Of a DNA stretch of 35,551 bases, positions 17,353 to 25,358 are shown in pieces. The notes beneath the pieces were generated by a model. It was not told the origin of the DNA and did not search any database. It saw only the letters and a list, made by a program, of their open reading frames with translations. The translations under genes were made by a program, and so were the position numbers. The stretch is from an uncultured Acidimicrobiales bacterium (lineage in GTDB: Bacteria > Actinomycetota > Acidimicrobiia > Acidimicrobiales > SZUA-35). The DNA lies in assembly GCA_938009905.1 (NCBI GenBank), contig CALLGK010000133.1, forward strand, positions 1 to 35,551. The letters run 5' to 3'. The stretch's first letter is position 1. Every line of letters begins with the position of its first letter.

Positions 17353-18042
17353 CTAGGTGTCCGGCTGGCTCGAGTCGCTGCCGTCTTGGCCGGTGTGATG
17401 AGCGTCCGACGTAGAGGTTGATGGAGACGTAGCCGGTGACGCGGCCGTTGCGAAGGCACCGGCCAGCACGAGGTCGATGATCGTCTTGTGGACCTTGCCC
17501 GCGTCGACCTCGCTGTCGATCGTTGCGTCCATCAACGACGCCATGCTCATTCCGATGAGTCCGGTGGCGATATGAACCGGCTCGACCGGCAGGTCAAGCT
17601 GCATGTTGGCGAGTCGCTCGCTGATGGCGTTGGTGATCTTCTCGCGGTGTTCCCTGCGGATCGCCGCCAGTCGTTTGGCCACGTCTGGGTCGTGAACCGC
17701 TTCGGCCCAGACGGCAGTCATGAGACGGAAGTAGCCGAGGTCGGTGTCTTGGGTTTTTTGTGCTCGTCGGCTGATGGCATCACCGAGATCGTTGTCGGCC
17801 GCCGTGATCGTCGCGAACGAGTACTCGTCACCGACTTTGCTCATGTGCCGTTCCAAGACCGAGAACAACACGTCGGTTTTCGAGGCAAAGTTTGAGTAAA
17901 TGGCACCCTTGGTGAAACCGGCGCGGGCGGCGATGGCATCGAGCGAGACATCGACGAAGCGACGGGAGGTGAACTCCTCGTGAGCTGCGGCGAGGATCTT
18001 CTCGCGGGTGATGGCCTGCGCGTCGGCCCTAGAAGAGGACAT
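17353..18042 (-). CDS. TetR/AcrR family transcriptional regulator
   Basis: This is a one-component regulator of 229 residues when started at the ATG at 18042 (SSSRADAQAITREKILAAA). The frame stays open to 18153 but the extra 37 codons are not family-like. The N-terminal helix-turn-helix spans about residues 15-60 and has the standard SLDAIAARAGFTKGAIYSNFASKTDVL pattern in two pieces. The C-terminal ligand domain is TetR_C-like, ending in a low-complexity Ser/Thr/Ala tail. It may repress its own gene, the convergent hydratase or the divergent metY; a palindrome at 18191 lies in its upstream region. Confidence 0.9.
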   Translation of the reverse strand: MSSSRADAQAITREKILAAAHEEFTSRRFVDVSLDAIAARAGFTKGAIYSNFASKTDVLFSVLERHMSKVGDEYSFATITAADNDLGDAISRRAQKTQDTDLGYFRLMTAVWAEAVHDPDVAKRLAAIRREHREKITNAISERLANMQLDLPVEPVHIATGLIGMSMASLMDATIDSEVDAGKVHKTIIDLVLAGAFATAASPATSPSTSTSDAHHTGQDGSDSSQPDT

Positions 18043-18190
18043 CGGGGCGAATGTTAGGGGGCGTCGTGCCGTACTTGGCGGCGGATTCGCGCATTGTTTG
18101 TCCGTTGGCAGAGCCTCTACCTGGTTGTTGAAGCAGGGGTGGTTCTTGCGCAAGTTTCCTGATCAGCGCGAATGTCCGGACGAATTACCG

Positions 18191-18204
18191 CAAATCTTGA
18201 TTTG
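18191..18204. promoter_or_regulatory. Palindrome between tetR-like gene and metY
   Basis: CAAATC and GATTTG form a perfect 6-base inverted repeat separated by TT, in an AT-rich patch that stands out in this GC-rich window. It overlaps the start of the possible metY -35 element (TTGTTT, 18202-18207). An operator for the TetR-family protein or another regulator is plausible. Confidence 0.4.
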
Positions 18205-18229
18205 TTTTGTCGGGAATTAGAACTAGCGT
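18202..18229 (+). promoter_or_regulatory. Possible metY promoter
   Basis: TTGTTT (18202-18207) and TAGCGT (18224-18229) are separated by 16 bases and fit the loose actinobacterial TTGNNN/TANNNT pattern. The transcript would start near 18236, about 45 bases before the metY start. I see no recognisable SAM riboswitch in that short leader. Confidence 0.35.
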
Positions 18230-18280
18230 CGAAACCCAGCACAGCAGAGGGCTGAGCGACAGATCAATGGAGGGTTGGCG

Positions 18281-19603
18281 ATGGCCACCGACAGTTGGGG
18301 TTTCGAGACTCGGCAGATTCACAGTGGGCAAGAGCCCGACTCGGCAACGGGTGCCCGAGCCGTGCCGATCTATCAGACGACGGCCTATGAGTTTCGCAAC
18401 ACCGAGCATGCGGCCAACCTCTTTGCCCTCAGCGAGCCAGGCAACATCTACACCCGCATCATGAACCCAACGCAGGGCGTGCTCGAGGTTCGTCTCGCCG
18501 CTCTCGAGAACGGCCTCTCGGAAACGGCGGCCGGAGTTCCCGGAGCCTTGGCTGTTTCGTCCGGTCAGGCCGCGGAGACCTTGGCCATCCTCAACATCGC
18601 CGAAGCGGGCGATCACATCGTCGCGGGCGCTGCGCTCTACGGCGGTACGTACAACCTCCTGCACTACACGCTCCCCAAGATGGGCATCACCACGACCTTC
18701 GTGGAAGACACTGATGACGCTGAAGCGTGGCGCTCGGCCGTGCAGCCAAACACCAAGCTCTTCTACGCAGAGTCGATCGGCAATCCAAAGAACAACGTGC
18801 TCGACATCGAGTCTGTTGCAGCTGCGGCTCATGACGCCGGCGTTCCCCTGGTCGTCGACAACACGGTTGCGTCGCCCTACCTGATCCGCCCGCTCGACTG
18901 GGGCGCAGACATCGTCGTGCACTCAGCAACCAAGTTCATCGGTGGCCACGGCACGTCGATTGCAGGCGCCATCATCGATGGCGGGTCGTTTGAATTCTCT
19001 GATGCCGCCCGGTACCCCAACTACAACGAACCAGATCCCAGCTACCACGGCCTGACTTACTGGCCGATGCTCGGCGCCGGCTCGTTTATCGCCAAGGCGC
19101 GCGTGCAACTGTTGCGCGACCTCGGCCCTGCGATCAGCCCGTTCAACGCATTCCAGGTTCTGCAGGGACTCGAAACTTTGTCGCTCCGCATGGAGCGTCA
19201 TTGCGACAATGCGCTGGCCGTCGCCGAGTGGCTCGAGGCCCGTGACGAGGTCGAATCGGTTAACTACGCCGGGCTTGCCTCATCGCCGTGGCACGCAGCC
19301 GCGCAGAAATACACGCAGGGTCGTGGCTTCGGTTCGGTGCCATCGTTCATCTTGAAAGACGGCAAGGAAGCGGGCGAGCGCTTTGTGAACGCGCTTGAGC
19401 TGCACAGCCACGTCGCCAACATTGGCGATGTGCGCTCCCTCGTGATTCACCCGGCATCAACCACGCACTCGCAGCTCACGCCAGAAGAGCAAGCCGCAAC
19501 GGGCGTACATCCTGGCCTGGTTCGATTGAGTGTTGGCCTCGAGTCGCTCGACGACATCATCGCCGATCTCGAGGTTGGCTTCCGGGCCGCGAAGGGCGCG
19601 TAA
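18281..19603 (+). CDS. metY: O-acetylhomoserine sulfhydrylase (PLP-dependent)
   Basis: This enzyme makes homocysteine from O-acetylhomoserine and sulfide, the direct-sulfhydrylation route to methionine. GGAGGG at 18269-18274 sits 6 bases before ATG 18281, which is preferred to the in-frame TTG at 18275. The 440-residue length and the N-terminus WGFETRQIHSGQEPD match MetY and exceed that of MetB/MetC. The PLP lysine is Lys218 in HSATKFIGGHG. YGGTYNLLHYTLPK and the C-terminal LVIHPASTTHSQLTPEEQ fit this family. It is convergent with an acyltransferase gene only 17 bases on. Confidence 0.93.
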   Translation: MATDSWGFETRQIHSGQEPDSATGARAVPIYQTTAYEFRNTEHAANLFALSEPGNIYTRIMNPTQGVLEVRLAALENGLSETAAGVPGALAVSSGQAAETLAILNIAEAGDHIVAGAALYGGTYNLLHYTLPKMGITTTFVEDTDDAEAWRSAVQPNTKLFYAESIGNPKNNVLDIESVAAAAHDAGVPLVVDNTVASPYLIRPLDWGADIVVHSATKFIGGHGTSIAGAIIDGGSFEFSDAARYPNYNEPDPSYHGLTYWPMLGAGSFIAKARVQLLRDLGPAISPFNAFQVLQGLETLSLRMERHCDNALAVAEWLEARDEVESVNYAGLASSPWHAAAQKYTQGRGFGSVPSFILKDGKEAGERFVNALELHSHVANIGDVRSLVIHPASTTHSQLTPEEQAATGVHPGLVRLSVGLESLDDIIADLEVGFRAAKGA

Positions 19604-19620
19604 CAGGGCGGCGCTGAAAG

Positions 19621-21540
19621 CTACGACGAGGCGGCTTCTGTAGCCGTCTCGCCATCGAGCAAATCGGCGAGGAATGCTTCGAAGTCGGGCCCGAGCTGCA
19701 TTGCGTATGACGCCGTGATGTGGTGATTGTCGCGGTAGTGGAACGTGCCGTTTGAGATCAGAGGGCACGTGTCGTTGCACATGAACTCAACAGGATTGAT
19801 CGTCAGCACGCCTGGTCGGTCGAGGATGTCGGCTTCACGCTCGCGCAACTCAACGGCGAGGCGAGTGGCCTCGGCTGTCGTTGGGGTGCAGGCCTCGGTG
19901 TTTCTCTTGGCGGCACATTCGACCGGATCGAGCGGAATCGTCGGGGCATCGTGCACCCACCCAACGGGCACGTTGCGCTCGGCCGCGCCAGCGAGGAACT
20001 CCTCGAGGCCAGATCGCCACTCGTCTGCATCAGTGTTCTCGGCGTTCGCCGCGAAGTGCGATACGAAGATCGCATCTGGCTGGAGTTCGTCGATGATGTC
20101 GAGGTTCTGGCTCTGCACCCGTCGGCACGCGTCGACCGCAATGGTCGGCTGAACACCCACAACGTTGCAGCCACCGAGAATGTGAATGACGTAGCGGAAG
20201 TCGAGCTCGTCAGAGAGCTCCTCGAGCATCGGCGTCCACATCTCGGCGTGCGAATCGCCGAGCACCAAGATGGTTCGCTCCGAAGCAGACGATCCGCCGC
20301 TGCATGTGTCGGACAAGAATTCGACGTCTCCAAGATTGCAGCCAAATGCAAGGTGGAACGGAACGTCGTCCCTGGCCTCGACGAGCGCAGCGAACTCTGG
20401 ATCGTTGAGCTCGGCATCAGCAGCGCGGTTGAGCAGCAGTGCGCCCCCGACCATCACGGCAATGAGAACACCGGCCATGGCCCAGTTCGGGCGGTGGGCC
20501 GCAACGAGGGGCTTGGCGAAGCGCACAGGGCGCTCAAGCAAGTAGTACGAGCCAGCGGCGATGGGCAGCGACAGCAACACAAGGCCAATACGAACGGCCG
20601 GAGCCGTTGTGCCAAGGGCGACCATGCCGATCACGAGCACCGGCCAGTGCCACAGATACCAGCTGTACGAGAGAGCACCGAGTTGTTGAAACGGCCACGA
20701 GCCCAGAATCCAGCCGAGCAACGAGCCCTTTTCTTCGACCGCAGCAGCGATGACGAGGCAGGTGCCGAGCACCGTCGGGACGGCGGCGATGCCGGGGAAG
20801 GGCGTCGTCGGCCCGATGAAGATCAGCGAGCTGCCGATCATCAGGAGGCCGCCCCATGCGAGGGCTTCCCGCACGGCTGAGTTCTTCAGGGCAAGGCCAG
20901 CAGGAAGGGCAAGGGCCAGCAGGCCGCCGGCGCCGAACTCCCAGGCTCGTGAGAATGGCGAGTAGTAGGCCCATGGCGTTGCTGCGTTGGCCAGCATGAC
21001 CGAGTGGACGAATGACGCAACGGTGATGAAGGTGAGCGTGGCGGTGCGGGCTCTTCGCCCGAAGCGGGCGACACCGGCGATGATGAGCGGCCAGACGATG
21101 TAGAACTGCTCTTCGACGGCGAGCGACCAAAAGTGCAAGAGGGGATTCGATTCGCTCGAATCGGCGAAGTAATTGCCGGCTTCCTGGCCGAAGTAAAGAT
21201 TTGATGCGTACGCCGCGGCAGCGATGGCTGTTCGAGACAGCGTCTTCCAACTGAGCGCTGACACCAGCAGCGCGCTAGCGATCAGTGTGACGACCACCGT
21301 GAGCGTCGAGGCGGGCAACAGACGACGAAGTCGTCGTGTGTAGAACCGCCCGAGACGCACCGTGCCGAGGTCGTCTGCCTCTCGAGCGAGGATACCGGTG
21401 ATGAGAAATCCAGAGAGCACAAAGAAGACGTCAACCCCGACGAAACCGGCGTCGAAAAACGGGATTCCGGCGTGGAACGCGACAACGAGCGTCACTGCGA
21501 CGGCGCGAAGGCCATCGATATCTCGTCTGTGTTTCGTCAT
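19621..21540 (-). CDS. Acyltransferase-3 with C-terminal SGNH domain (OafA-like), third copy
   Basis: This 639-residue envelope acyltransferase has the same design as the two at 4933-8807 but is more divergent. The membrane domain starts KHRRDIDGLRAVAVTLVVA and has VGVDVFFVLSGFLIT, HFWSLAVEEQFYIVWPL and SYSWYLWHWPVLV. The SGNH part has LVLGDSHAEMW and a distal NHHIT at the C-terminus. Distinctive residues (HFWSLAVEEQ in place of HTWSLSVEEQ, and the AEMW after the serine) suggest a different acceptor. It is not adjacent to other glycan genes. Confidence 0.9.
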   Translation of the reverse strand: MTKHRRDIDGLRAVAVTLVVAFHAGIPFFDAGFVGVDVFFVLSGFLITGILAREADDLGTVRLGRFYTRRLRRLLPASTLTVVVTLIASALLVSALSWKTLSRTAIAAAAYASNLYFGQEAGNYFADSSESNPLLHFWSLAVEEQFYIVWPLIIAGVARFGRRARTATLTFITVASFVHSVMLANAATPWAYYSPFSRAWEFGAGGLLALALPAGLALKNSAVREALAWGGLLMIGSSLIFIGPTTPFPGIAAVPTVLGTCLVIAAAVEEKGSLLGWILGSWPFQQLGALSYSWYLWHWPVLVIGMVALGTTAPAVRIGLVLLSLPIAAGSYYLLERPVRFAKPLVAAHRPNWAMAGVLIAVMVGGALLLNRAADAELNDPEFAALVEARDDVPFHLAFGCNLGDVEFLSDTCSGGSSASERTILVLGDSHAEMWTPMLEELSDELDFRYVIHILGGCNVVGVQPTIAVDACRRVQSQNLDIIDELQPDAIFVSHFAANAENTDADEWRSGLEEFLAGAAERNVPVGWVHDAPTIPLDPVECAAKRNTEACTPTTAEATRLAVELREREADILDRPGVLTINPVEFMCNDTCPLISNGTFHYRDNHHITASYAMQLGPDFEAFLADLLDGETATEAASS

Positions 21541-21635
21541 ATGCCGTCGCCTTGGGTACGCCGGAAGGTCCTGGATCTATCGGCGACAAGAGGGCCAAAT
21601 CGAGTGGTGGGACGAGTGATCTCGGTCATCGCAGA

Positions 21636-21648
21636 TCGGAAATTCCGA
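21636..21648. promoter_or_regulatory. Palindrome TCGGAA-A-TTCCGA
   Basis: This is a perfect 6-base inverted repeat with a single central base, in the divergent region between the acyltransferase and the cyclophilin gene. The same half-sites, spaced by three bases, occur at 34094-34108. It is a candidate protein-binding site with no known regulator. Confidence 0.35.
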
Positions 21649-21731
21649 CGTCGTCGAACAACTCTCGCACAGTCGATGCGCCTGTCCACGCAGGGGGAGA
21701 ACCCAGGCCGAGGCGATGGGCCATGTGGCGC

Positions 21732-21756
21732 CGCGGCCTAACTACACTCGGCCGCG
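21732..21756. promoter_or_regulatory. Inverted repeat around possible -10 of the cyclophilin gene
   Basis: CGCGGCC (21732-21738) and GGCCGCG (21750-21756) flank an AT-richer centre containing TACACT (21743-21748), a good TANNNT -10 box about 50 bases before the start codon. The repeat might be an operator or simply GC-rich sequence around the promoter. Confidence 0.35.
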
Positions 21757-21797
21757 CGCTGGAGACACCGGTGCTGAAGAACCTCAGGAGTTCCACC

Positions 21798-22355
21798 ATG
21801 GCCGAGTGCCCCGCTGCGGACGGATCAAGCCCCCGTCAGACGTCGTTCGACGGACCCTTCGATATGTGCATTGATCCGGCAAACCGCTACACCGCCGAGA
21901 TGGTCACCAGCATGGGCACGATCGTGATTGCCCTTGACTCCTCGAGTGCACCGAAGACCGTGAACAACTTCGTGAGCCTCGCTCGTTACCACTACTACGA
22001 CGGCCTCTCCTTCCACCGCATCATTCAGGGCTTCATGTGCCAGGGCGGGTGCCCAGAAGGCAGCGGACGTGGTGGGCCCGGCTATCGCTTCGAAGATGAA
22101 CTCCCAGCCCCTGGGCGCTACGAGATTGGTTCGGTCGCCATGGCCAACGCTGGTCCCAACACCAACGGCAGCCAGTTCTTCATTGTTAGCGGTGCCAGTG
22201 GTGTTGGTCTGCCGCCGCAATACTCGCTGTTTGGCAAGGTGGTGAAGGGCCTCGACGTTGTGGATCAACTCGAGAAGGTCAACACCGATCCGGGCGATCG
22301 TCCGAACCCCGCGGTCACCATCGAATCGGTCACCATCACCGAAGCAACTGACTGA
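21798..22355 (+). CDS. Cyclophilin-type peptidyl-prolyl cis-trans isomerase
   Basis: The 185-residue enzyme accelerates cis-trans isomerisation of X-Pro bonds in protein folding. The ATG at 21798 has AGGAG 7 bases upstream; the open frame extends 82 codons further but is low quality. The cyclophilin core runs from about residue 35: MGTIVIALDSSSAPKTVNNF, the catalytic arginine in SFHRIIQGFMCQGG, ANAGPNTNGSQFFI and a YSLFGKVVKGLDVVD segment. No signal peptide is visible, so it is probably cytoplasmic. An unusual feature is the N-terminal stretch of about 30 residues with two cysteines. Confidence 0.92.
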   Translation: MAECPAADGSSPRQTSFDGPFDMCIDPANRYTAEMVTSMGTIVIALDSSSAPKTVNNFVSLARYHYYDGLSFHRIIQGFMCQGGCPEGSGRGGPGYRFEDELPAPGRYEIGSVAMANAGPNTNGSQFFIVSGASGVGLPPQYSLFGKVVKGLDVVDQLEKVNTDPGDRPNPAVTIESVTITEATD

Positions 22356-22401
22356 GTTTCCCTACTGACTCACCGCGGCCCCTGGCACTATCGTCAGGGC
22401 C

Positions 22402-23373
22402 GTGTCTGAGATTCTTGACGTTGACCTTCTGGCCTTCGAGGGCGGCACTGACGCCGCCCGTAAGGCTGTGGTCGACGGAACCATGCAAAGCCTGCGCAGC
22501 GGATTTGTCTTCACCCGGCACGATTTGAGCACCGACCTGCTCGATACGGCATACGGCATGCTTGAGCAGTTCTTTAGACTCTCCGTCGACGAGAAGGTCA
22601 AGTCCACAGCGTCGGGCACACACGGCCAGACTGGCTACACGGGTTTGCTCGTTGAAACGGCTGCGGTCAGCGACGTGCCCGACTGGAAAGAGATGCTCAA
22701 CTGGGGCCTTGAGCTTCCTGATGGCCATCCGCTTCGTCGGAAGTACCCGTCGCGTTACCCCGACCGAGTGCTGCCAGAACAACAGGTGCCGGGCATTACC
22801 GAGGTGCTCGAGGAGTTTCACAAACGGGTGCTCGACATCCAGAGACGCTTCTTGCGGATCATCGCGATGGGCATCGGTTGTCACGAGACGTTCTTCGACA
22901 AGATGACGATTGACGGCACGACACTCACGCGAGCCATCCACTACCCGGCGATGGACAGCGCTCCGGGGTCGGAACACTTCTGGGCCGCCGAACATGCCGA
23001 CATCAATCTGATCACCGCACTCCCTCGAGCCTCGGCCAAGGGTCTTCAGGTGCGTCTCGATACCGGAGAGTGGGTCGACGCGATTCCGCCCGACGAGGGC
23101 GTGATTATCAACACCGGCATCATGCTTGAACACATCACCAACGGCCTGGTTCCCAGCGGATGGCATCGTGTCGTTGCCGATCCCGACCACGTTGGTGATC
23201 GCTACTCGGTCGTGCAGTTCTGTCACCCCACACCGTGGACGATCTTGAATCCGGTGCCGAGTTGCATCACACCAGAGAACCCCCAGCGGTTTCCCCCGAT
23301 CGAAGCGGGTGACCGGCTCGATGAGGTGATCTACGAAATCAACTTGGTCGAAGACGCTCGCCGGGTCGACTGA
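22402..23373 (+). CDS. 2-oxoglutarate/Fe(II)-dependent oxygenase, isopenicillin-N-synthase-like
   Basis: This 323-residue non-haem iron oxygenase has the DIOX_N plus 2OG-FeII_Oxy layout. The iron ligands are His198 and Asp200 ([12 protein letters not shown]) and His255 (WHRVV). Arg267 and Ser269 (RYSVVQF) are the usual 2-oxoglutarate-binding RxS. The family includes IPNS, gibberellin and flavonoid oxygenases and many bacterial proteins without known substrate. All catalytic residues are present, so it should be active. The start GTG at 22402 is only 46 bases past the cyclophilin stop, in a stretch with an imperfect GGCCCCTG/CAGGGCC inverted repeat. Confidence 0.88.
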   Translation: MSEILDVDLLAFEGGTDAARKAVVDGTMQSLRSGFVFTRHDLSTDLLDTAYGMLEQFFRLSVDEKVKSTASGTHGQTGYTGLLVETAAVSDVPDWKEMLNWGLELPDGHPLRRKYPSRYPDRVLPEQQVPGITEVLEEFHKRVLDIQRRFLRIIAMGIGCHETFFDKMTIDGTTLTRAIHYPAMDSAPGSEHFWAAEHADINLITALPRASAKGLQVRLDTGEWVDAIPPDEGVIINTGIMLEHITNGLVPSGWHRVVADPDHVGDRYSVVQFCHPTPWTILNPVPSCITPENPQRFPPIEAGDRLDEVIYEINLVEDARRVD

Positions 23374-23462
23374 GGGTCGCTATGGCGCTTTCGTTGTTCC
23401 AACGAATTGGCTTTGTGCTTCGGGGCGGGCAGAAACACAGCCGCACTAGGGTTACAACCACC

Positions 23463-23888
23463 ATGAGCGACAAGACCTTCGACGAAGCCGAACTCCGCGA
23501 GCGCCTCTCTCCAGAACAGTTCGCAGTCACGCAACACGCCGCCACTGAGCGAGCGTTCACCGGTGAATACTGGGATGTCTGGGAAGACGGCACCTATCAC
23601 TGCATCGTGTGCGACGAGGCGCTGTTCTCATCGGAAACGAAATTTGACGCCCACTGCGGATGGCCAAGCTTCGACCGTGCACTTTCCGACGACAAGGTCG
23701 GTGAGAAGCGAGATCTCAGCCACGGCATGGTGCGCGTCGAATCGGTGTGCGGCAAGTGCGGTGCCCACTTGGGTCACGTCTTTCCTGATGGGCCGACCGA
23801 TACCGGCTTGCGGTACTGCATGAATTCGGCGTCGCTTCGTCTTGCGACAGACGACGAGTCAACGAGTGAAGGCGAGACGACGGCCTAG
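23463..23888 (+). CDS. msrB: Peptide-methionine (R)-S-oxide reductase
   Basis: MsrB repairs oxidised methionine (R epimer) in proteins. The 141-residue protein has the four zinc cysteines Cys47/Cys50 (CIVC) and Cys96/Cys99 (CGKC), the GWPSF motif, and the catalytic Cys119 in [12 protein letters not shown] at 23463 is chosen because the earlier 27 codons do not resemble the family; TAGGGT some 10 bases before it could be a -10 box for a leaderless transcript. Its stop codon overlaps that of the convergent metallopeptidase within CTAG. Confidence 0.95.
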   Translation: MSDKTFDEAELRERLSPEQFAVTQHAATERAFTGEYWDVWEDGTYHCIVCDEALFSSETKFDAHCGWPSFDRALSDDKVGEKRDLSHGMVRVESVCGKCGAHLGHVFPDGPTDTGLRYCMNSASLRLATDDESTSEGETTA

Positions 23889-25321
23889 GGCATTGCGAGG
23901 CACGCAGGTACACCGCCGTCCGCGCCGAGCATGAAGGCACCGATCCGTTCTTCGGCATTGCCATGCGATCCAGAATCTGACCATGGGGTCTCATCTGCGA
24001 TCGCGGTGAGCGCCTCGATGACTTCTGCCTGATCGTCGGCCTCCCAAATCAACCCGCCTTTGCCGTCTGTGGTGAACGCACTCACGCTCGCTCCCTGCAA
24101 GGTGGCGCCGCCGAGGCAGTCGGCCTGCAGTTCGATCTGCGTGGCGACCTGGCTGGGGTGGAGCCTCGCCTGAATGGCATGGCCCCACTCGTGTGCAACC
24201 ACGAGGTACACGAGCGCATCGCCCTGCACGGCGTAGAAGAACGACAGCAGGTTTACGTCCCAGGCCACGTAGTCACCCGGGATGCAATACACGGCGTTGA
24301 GAGCGGGCAGCGGCTGTCCGCCACATGTTGGCGGGGTGGGTCCAAAGCCGTCGTAGGTGCCGACAATGTTTGGCGGCTGATAGGTGCCGGGGAGATGCGT
24401 TGACCAGTTAGTGGTCCAGAACGTGTCGACGACCGTGACGGCACCTTCGATGTCCTCAAAGAACTCGTCGGTCGTTGGTCTGGTGCGCTCGCCCGGCTTC
24501 TGGCCTCCCCGCTCGTCGAAGTCGATCATCGGCGCGCCCTCGTAGCTCACGATGTAGGTCAGCGCCTGGCCGCCAGCGATGATGTCGATGACCTCGTCGG
24601 CCGGTGGGGTCGACGCGGCTGGGAACTGTCGCCGGTACAGGTGATCGAACGGCAGGTAGTCCAACGCAATCGTGTTGATCTCGGCGTTTCCGATGCTGCG
24701 AATGCTGAGCGGTGTGCCATCGGGATTGATGCCAGAAATGTGGAACGCCACGATGTCGAGCTGGGTTTTGCCTCCGGTCGGATGCCGCAGATCTCCCAGC
24801 CCACAGGTGAAGGTGGTGCCTTCCGGGTACCAGTTGAAGTAGCCAGCGATCGGCGGAACGGTTCCCGTGAGCTGTACGTACTCGGAGCTCTCACTGAAGT
24901 TGATCATCACCGTGCCACGGCTCATCGCTCCAGAGTCGAGGCGCCCTGTCCAGAAGTTCAGACCCTCCACGTCGGGCTGACGTCCAAGGACGTTCTGATA
25001 GACGAGCTGCACAAACTCGCGGTTTGAGAGGTTGGCATAGAGGGCCCGAAACTCGTCGGACGACGCAAAGAAGTCAGACATGTTCTGCAGTCCGCGACGG
25101 CCGCTCGAAAACTCATCTGACCAGAACGCGTACCCGCCGTCGTCAGGGGCTCGGAGGAAGTACGCGGAGTACAAGCGTGTGATCGAATCGGTCATGGCGA
25201 TGCAGTCGCCTGCGGGCAACGCTCGGCTTTCCGCTGGTGTTGGACCGCTGACGAGAATGGTCGCCATCAATGCGAGCGAGACCGCAACCGCTCGAAGGGG
25301 TCGCTTTCGTAGACGTGTCAT
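23885..25321 (-). CDS. Secreted DUF4214-neutral zinc metallopeptidase fusion
   Basis: This 478-residue protein is probably exported. From ATG 25321 it begins with basic residues and a hydrophobic signal stretch ([16 protein letters not shown]). Two DUF4214-type repeats follow (about residues 45-160; [22 protein letters not shown] and [18 protein letters not shown]). The C-terminal part has the zinc-protease HEWGH (His377, Glu378, His381) with ELQADCLGG downstream, a pattern of the YpfJ/PF04228 putative neutral zinc metallopeptidases. DUF4214 is known from S-layer and adhesin-type proteins, so it may anchor the peptidase to the surface. The gene starts 38 bases after its paralogue ends, probably in one operon. 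The substrate is unknown. Confidence 0.8.
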   Translation of the reverse strand: MTRLRKRPLRAVAVSLALMATILVSGPTPAESRALPAGDCIAMTDSITRLYSAYFLRAPDDGGYAFWSDEFSSGRRGLQNMSDFFASSDEFRALYANLSNREFVQLVYQNVLGRQPDVEGLNFWTGRLDSGAMSRGTVMINFSESSEYVQLTGTVPPIAGYFNWYPEGTTFTCGLGDLRHPTGGKTQLDIVAFHISGINPDGTPLSIRSIGNAEINTIALDYLPFDHLYRRQFPAASTPPADEVIDIIAGGQALTYIVSYEGAPMIDFDERGGQKPGERTRPTTDEFFEDIEGAVTVVDTFWTTNWSTHLPGTYQPPNIVGTYDGFGPTPPTCGGQPLPALNAVYCIPGDYVAWDVNLLSFFYAVQGDALVYLVVAHEWGHAIQARLHPSQVATQIELQADCLGGATLQGASVSAFTTDGKGGLIWEADDQAEVIEALTAIADETPWSDSGSHGNAEERIGAFMLGADGGVPACLAMP

Positions 25322-25358
25322 AGGTCTCGGTATCCAGTTCTCTGGCCAGCGACCAGCG

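Noticed and set aside
18172-18255. Possible small upstream frame before metY (27 codons, one Cys)
   Set aside because: It has no run of Met or Cys codons and no ribosome binding site, and it spans the predicted promoter. It does not resemble a leader peptide.
18230-18280. SAM riboswitch upstream of metY
   Set aside because: The predicted leader is only about 45 bases, and I could not find the conserved core of any SAM riboswitch class by eye.
19951-20880. Plus-strand open frame (309 codons) inside the third acyltransferase
   Set aside because: It is antisense to a gene with clear motifs throughout. The product is rich in Arg, His and Glu, as expected for a reversed frame.
22336-23226. Minus-strand open frame (296 codons) opposite the 2OG oxygenase
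   Set aside because: The plus strand encodes all catalytic residues of the oxygenase. The reverse product has no recognisable domain.
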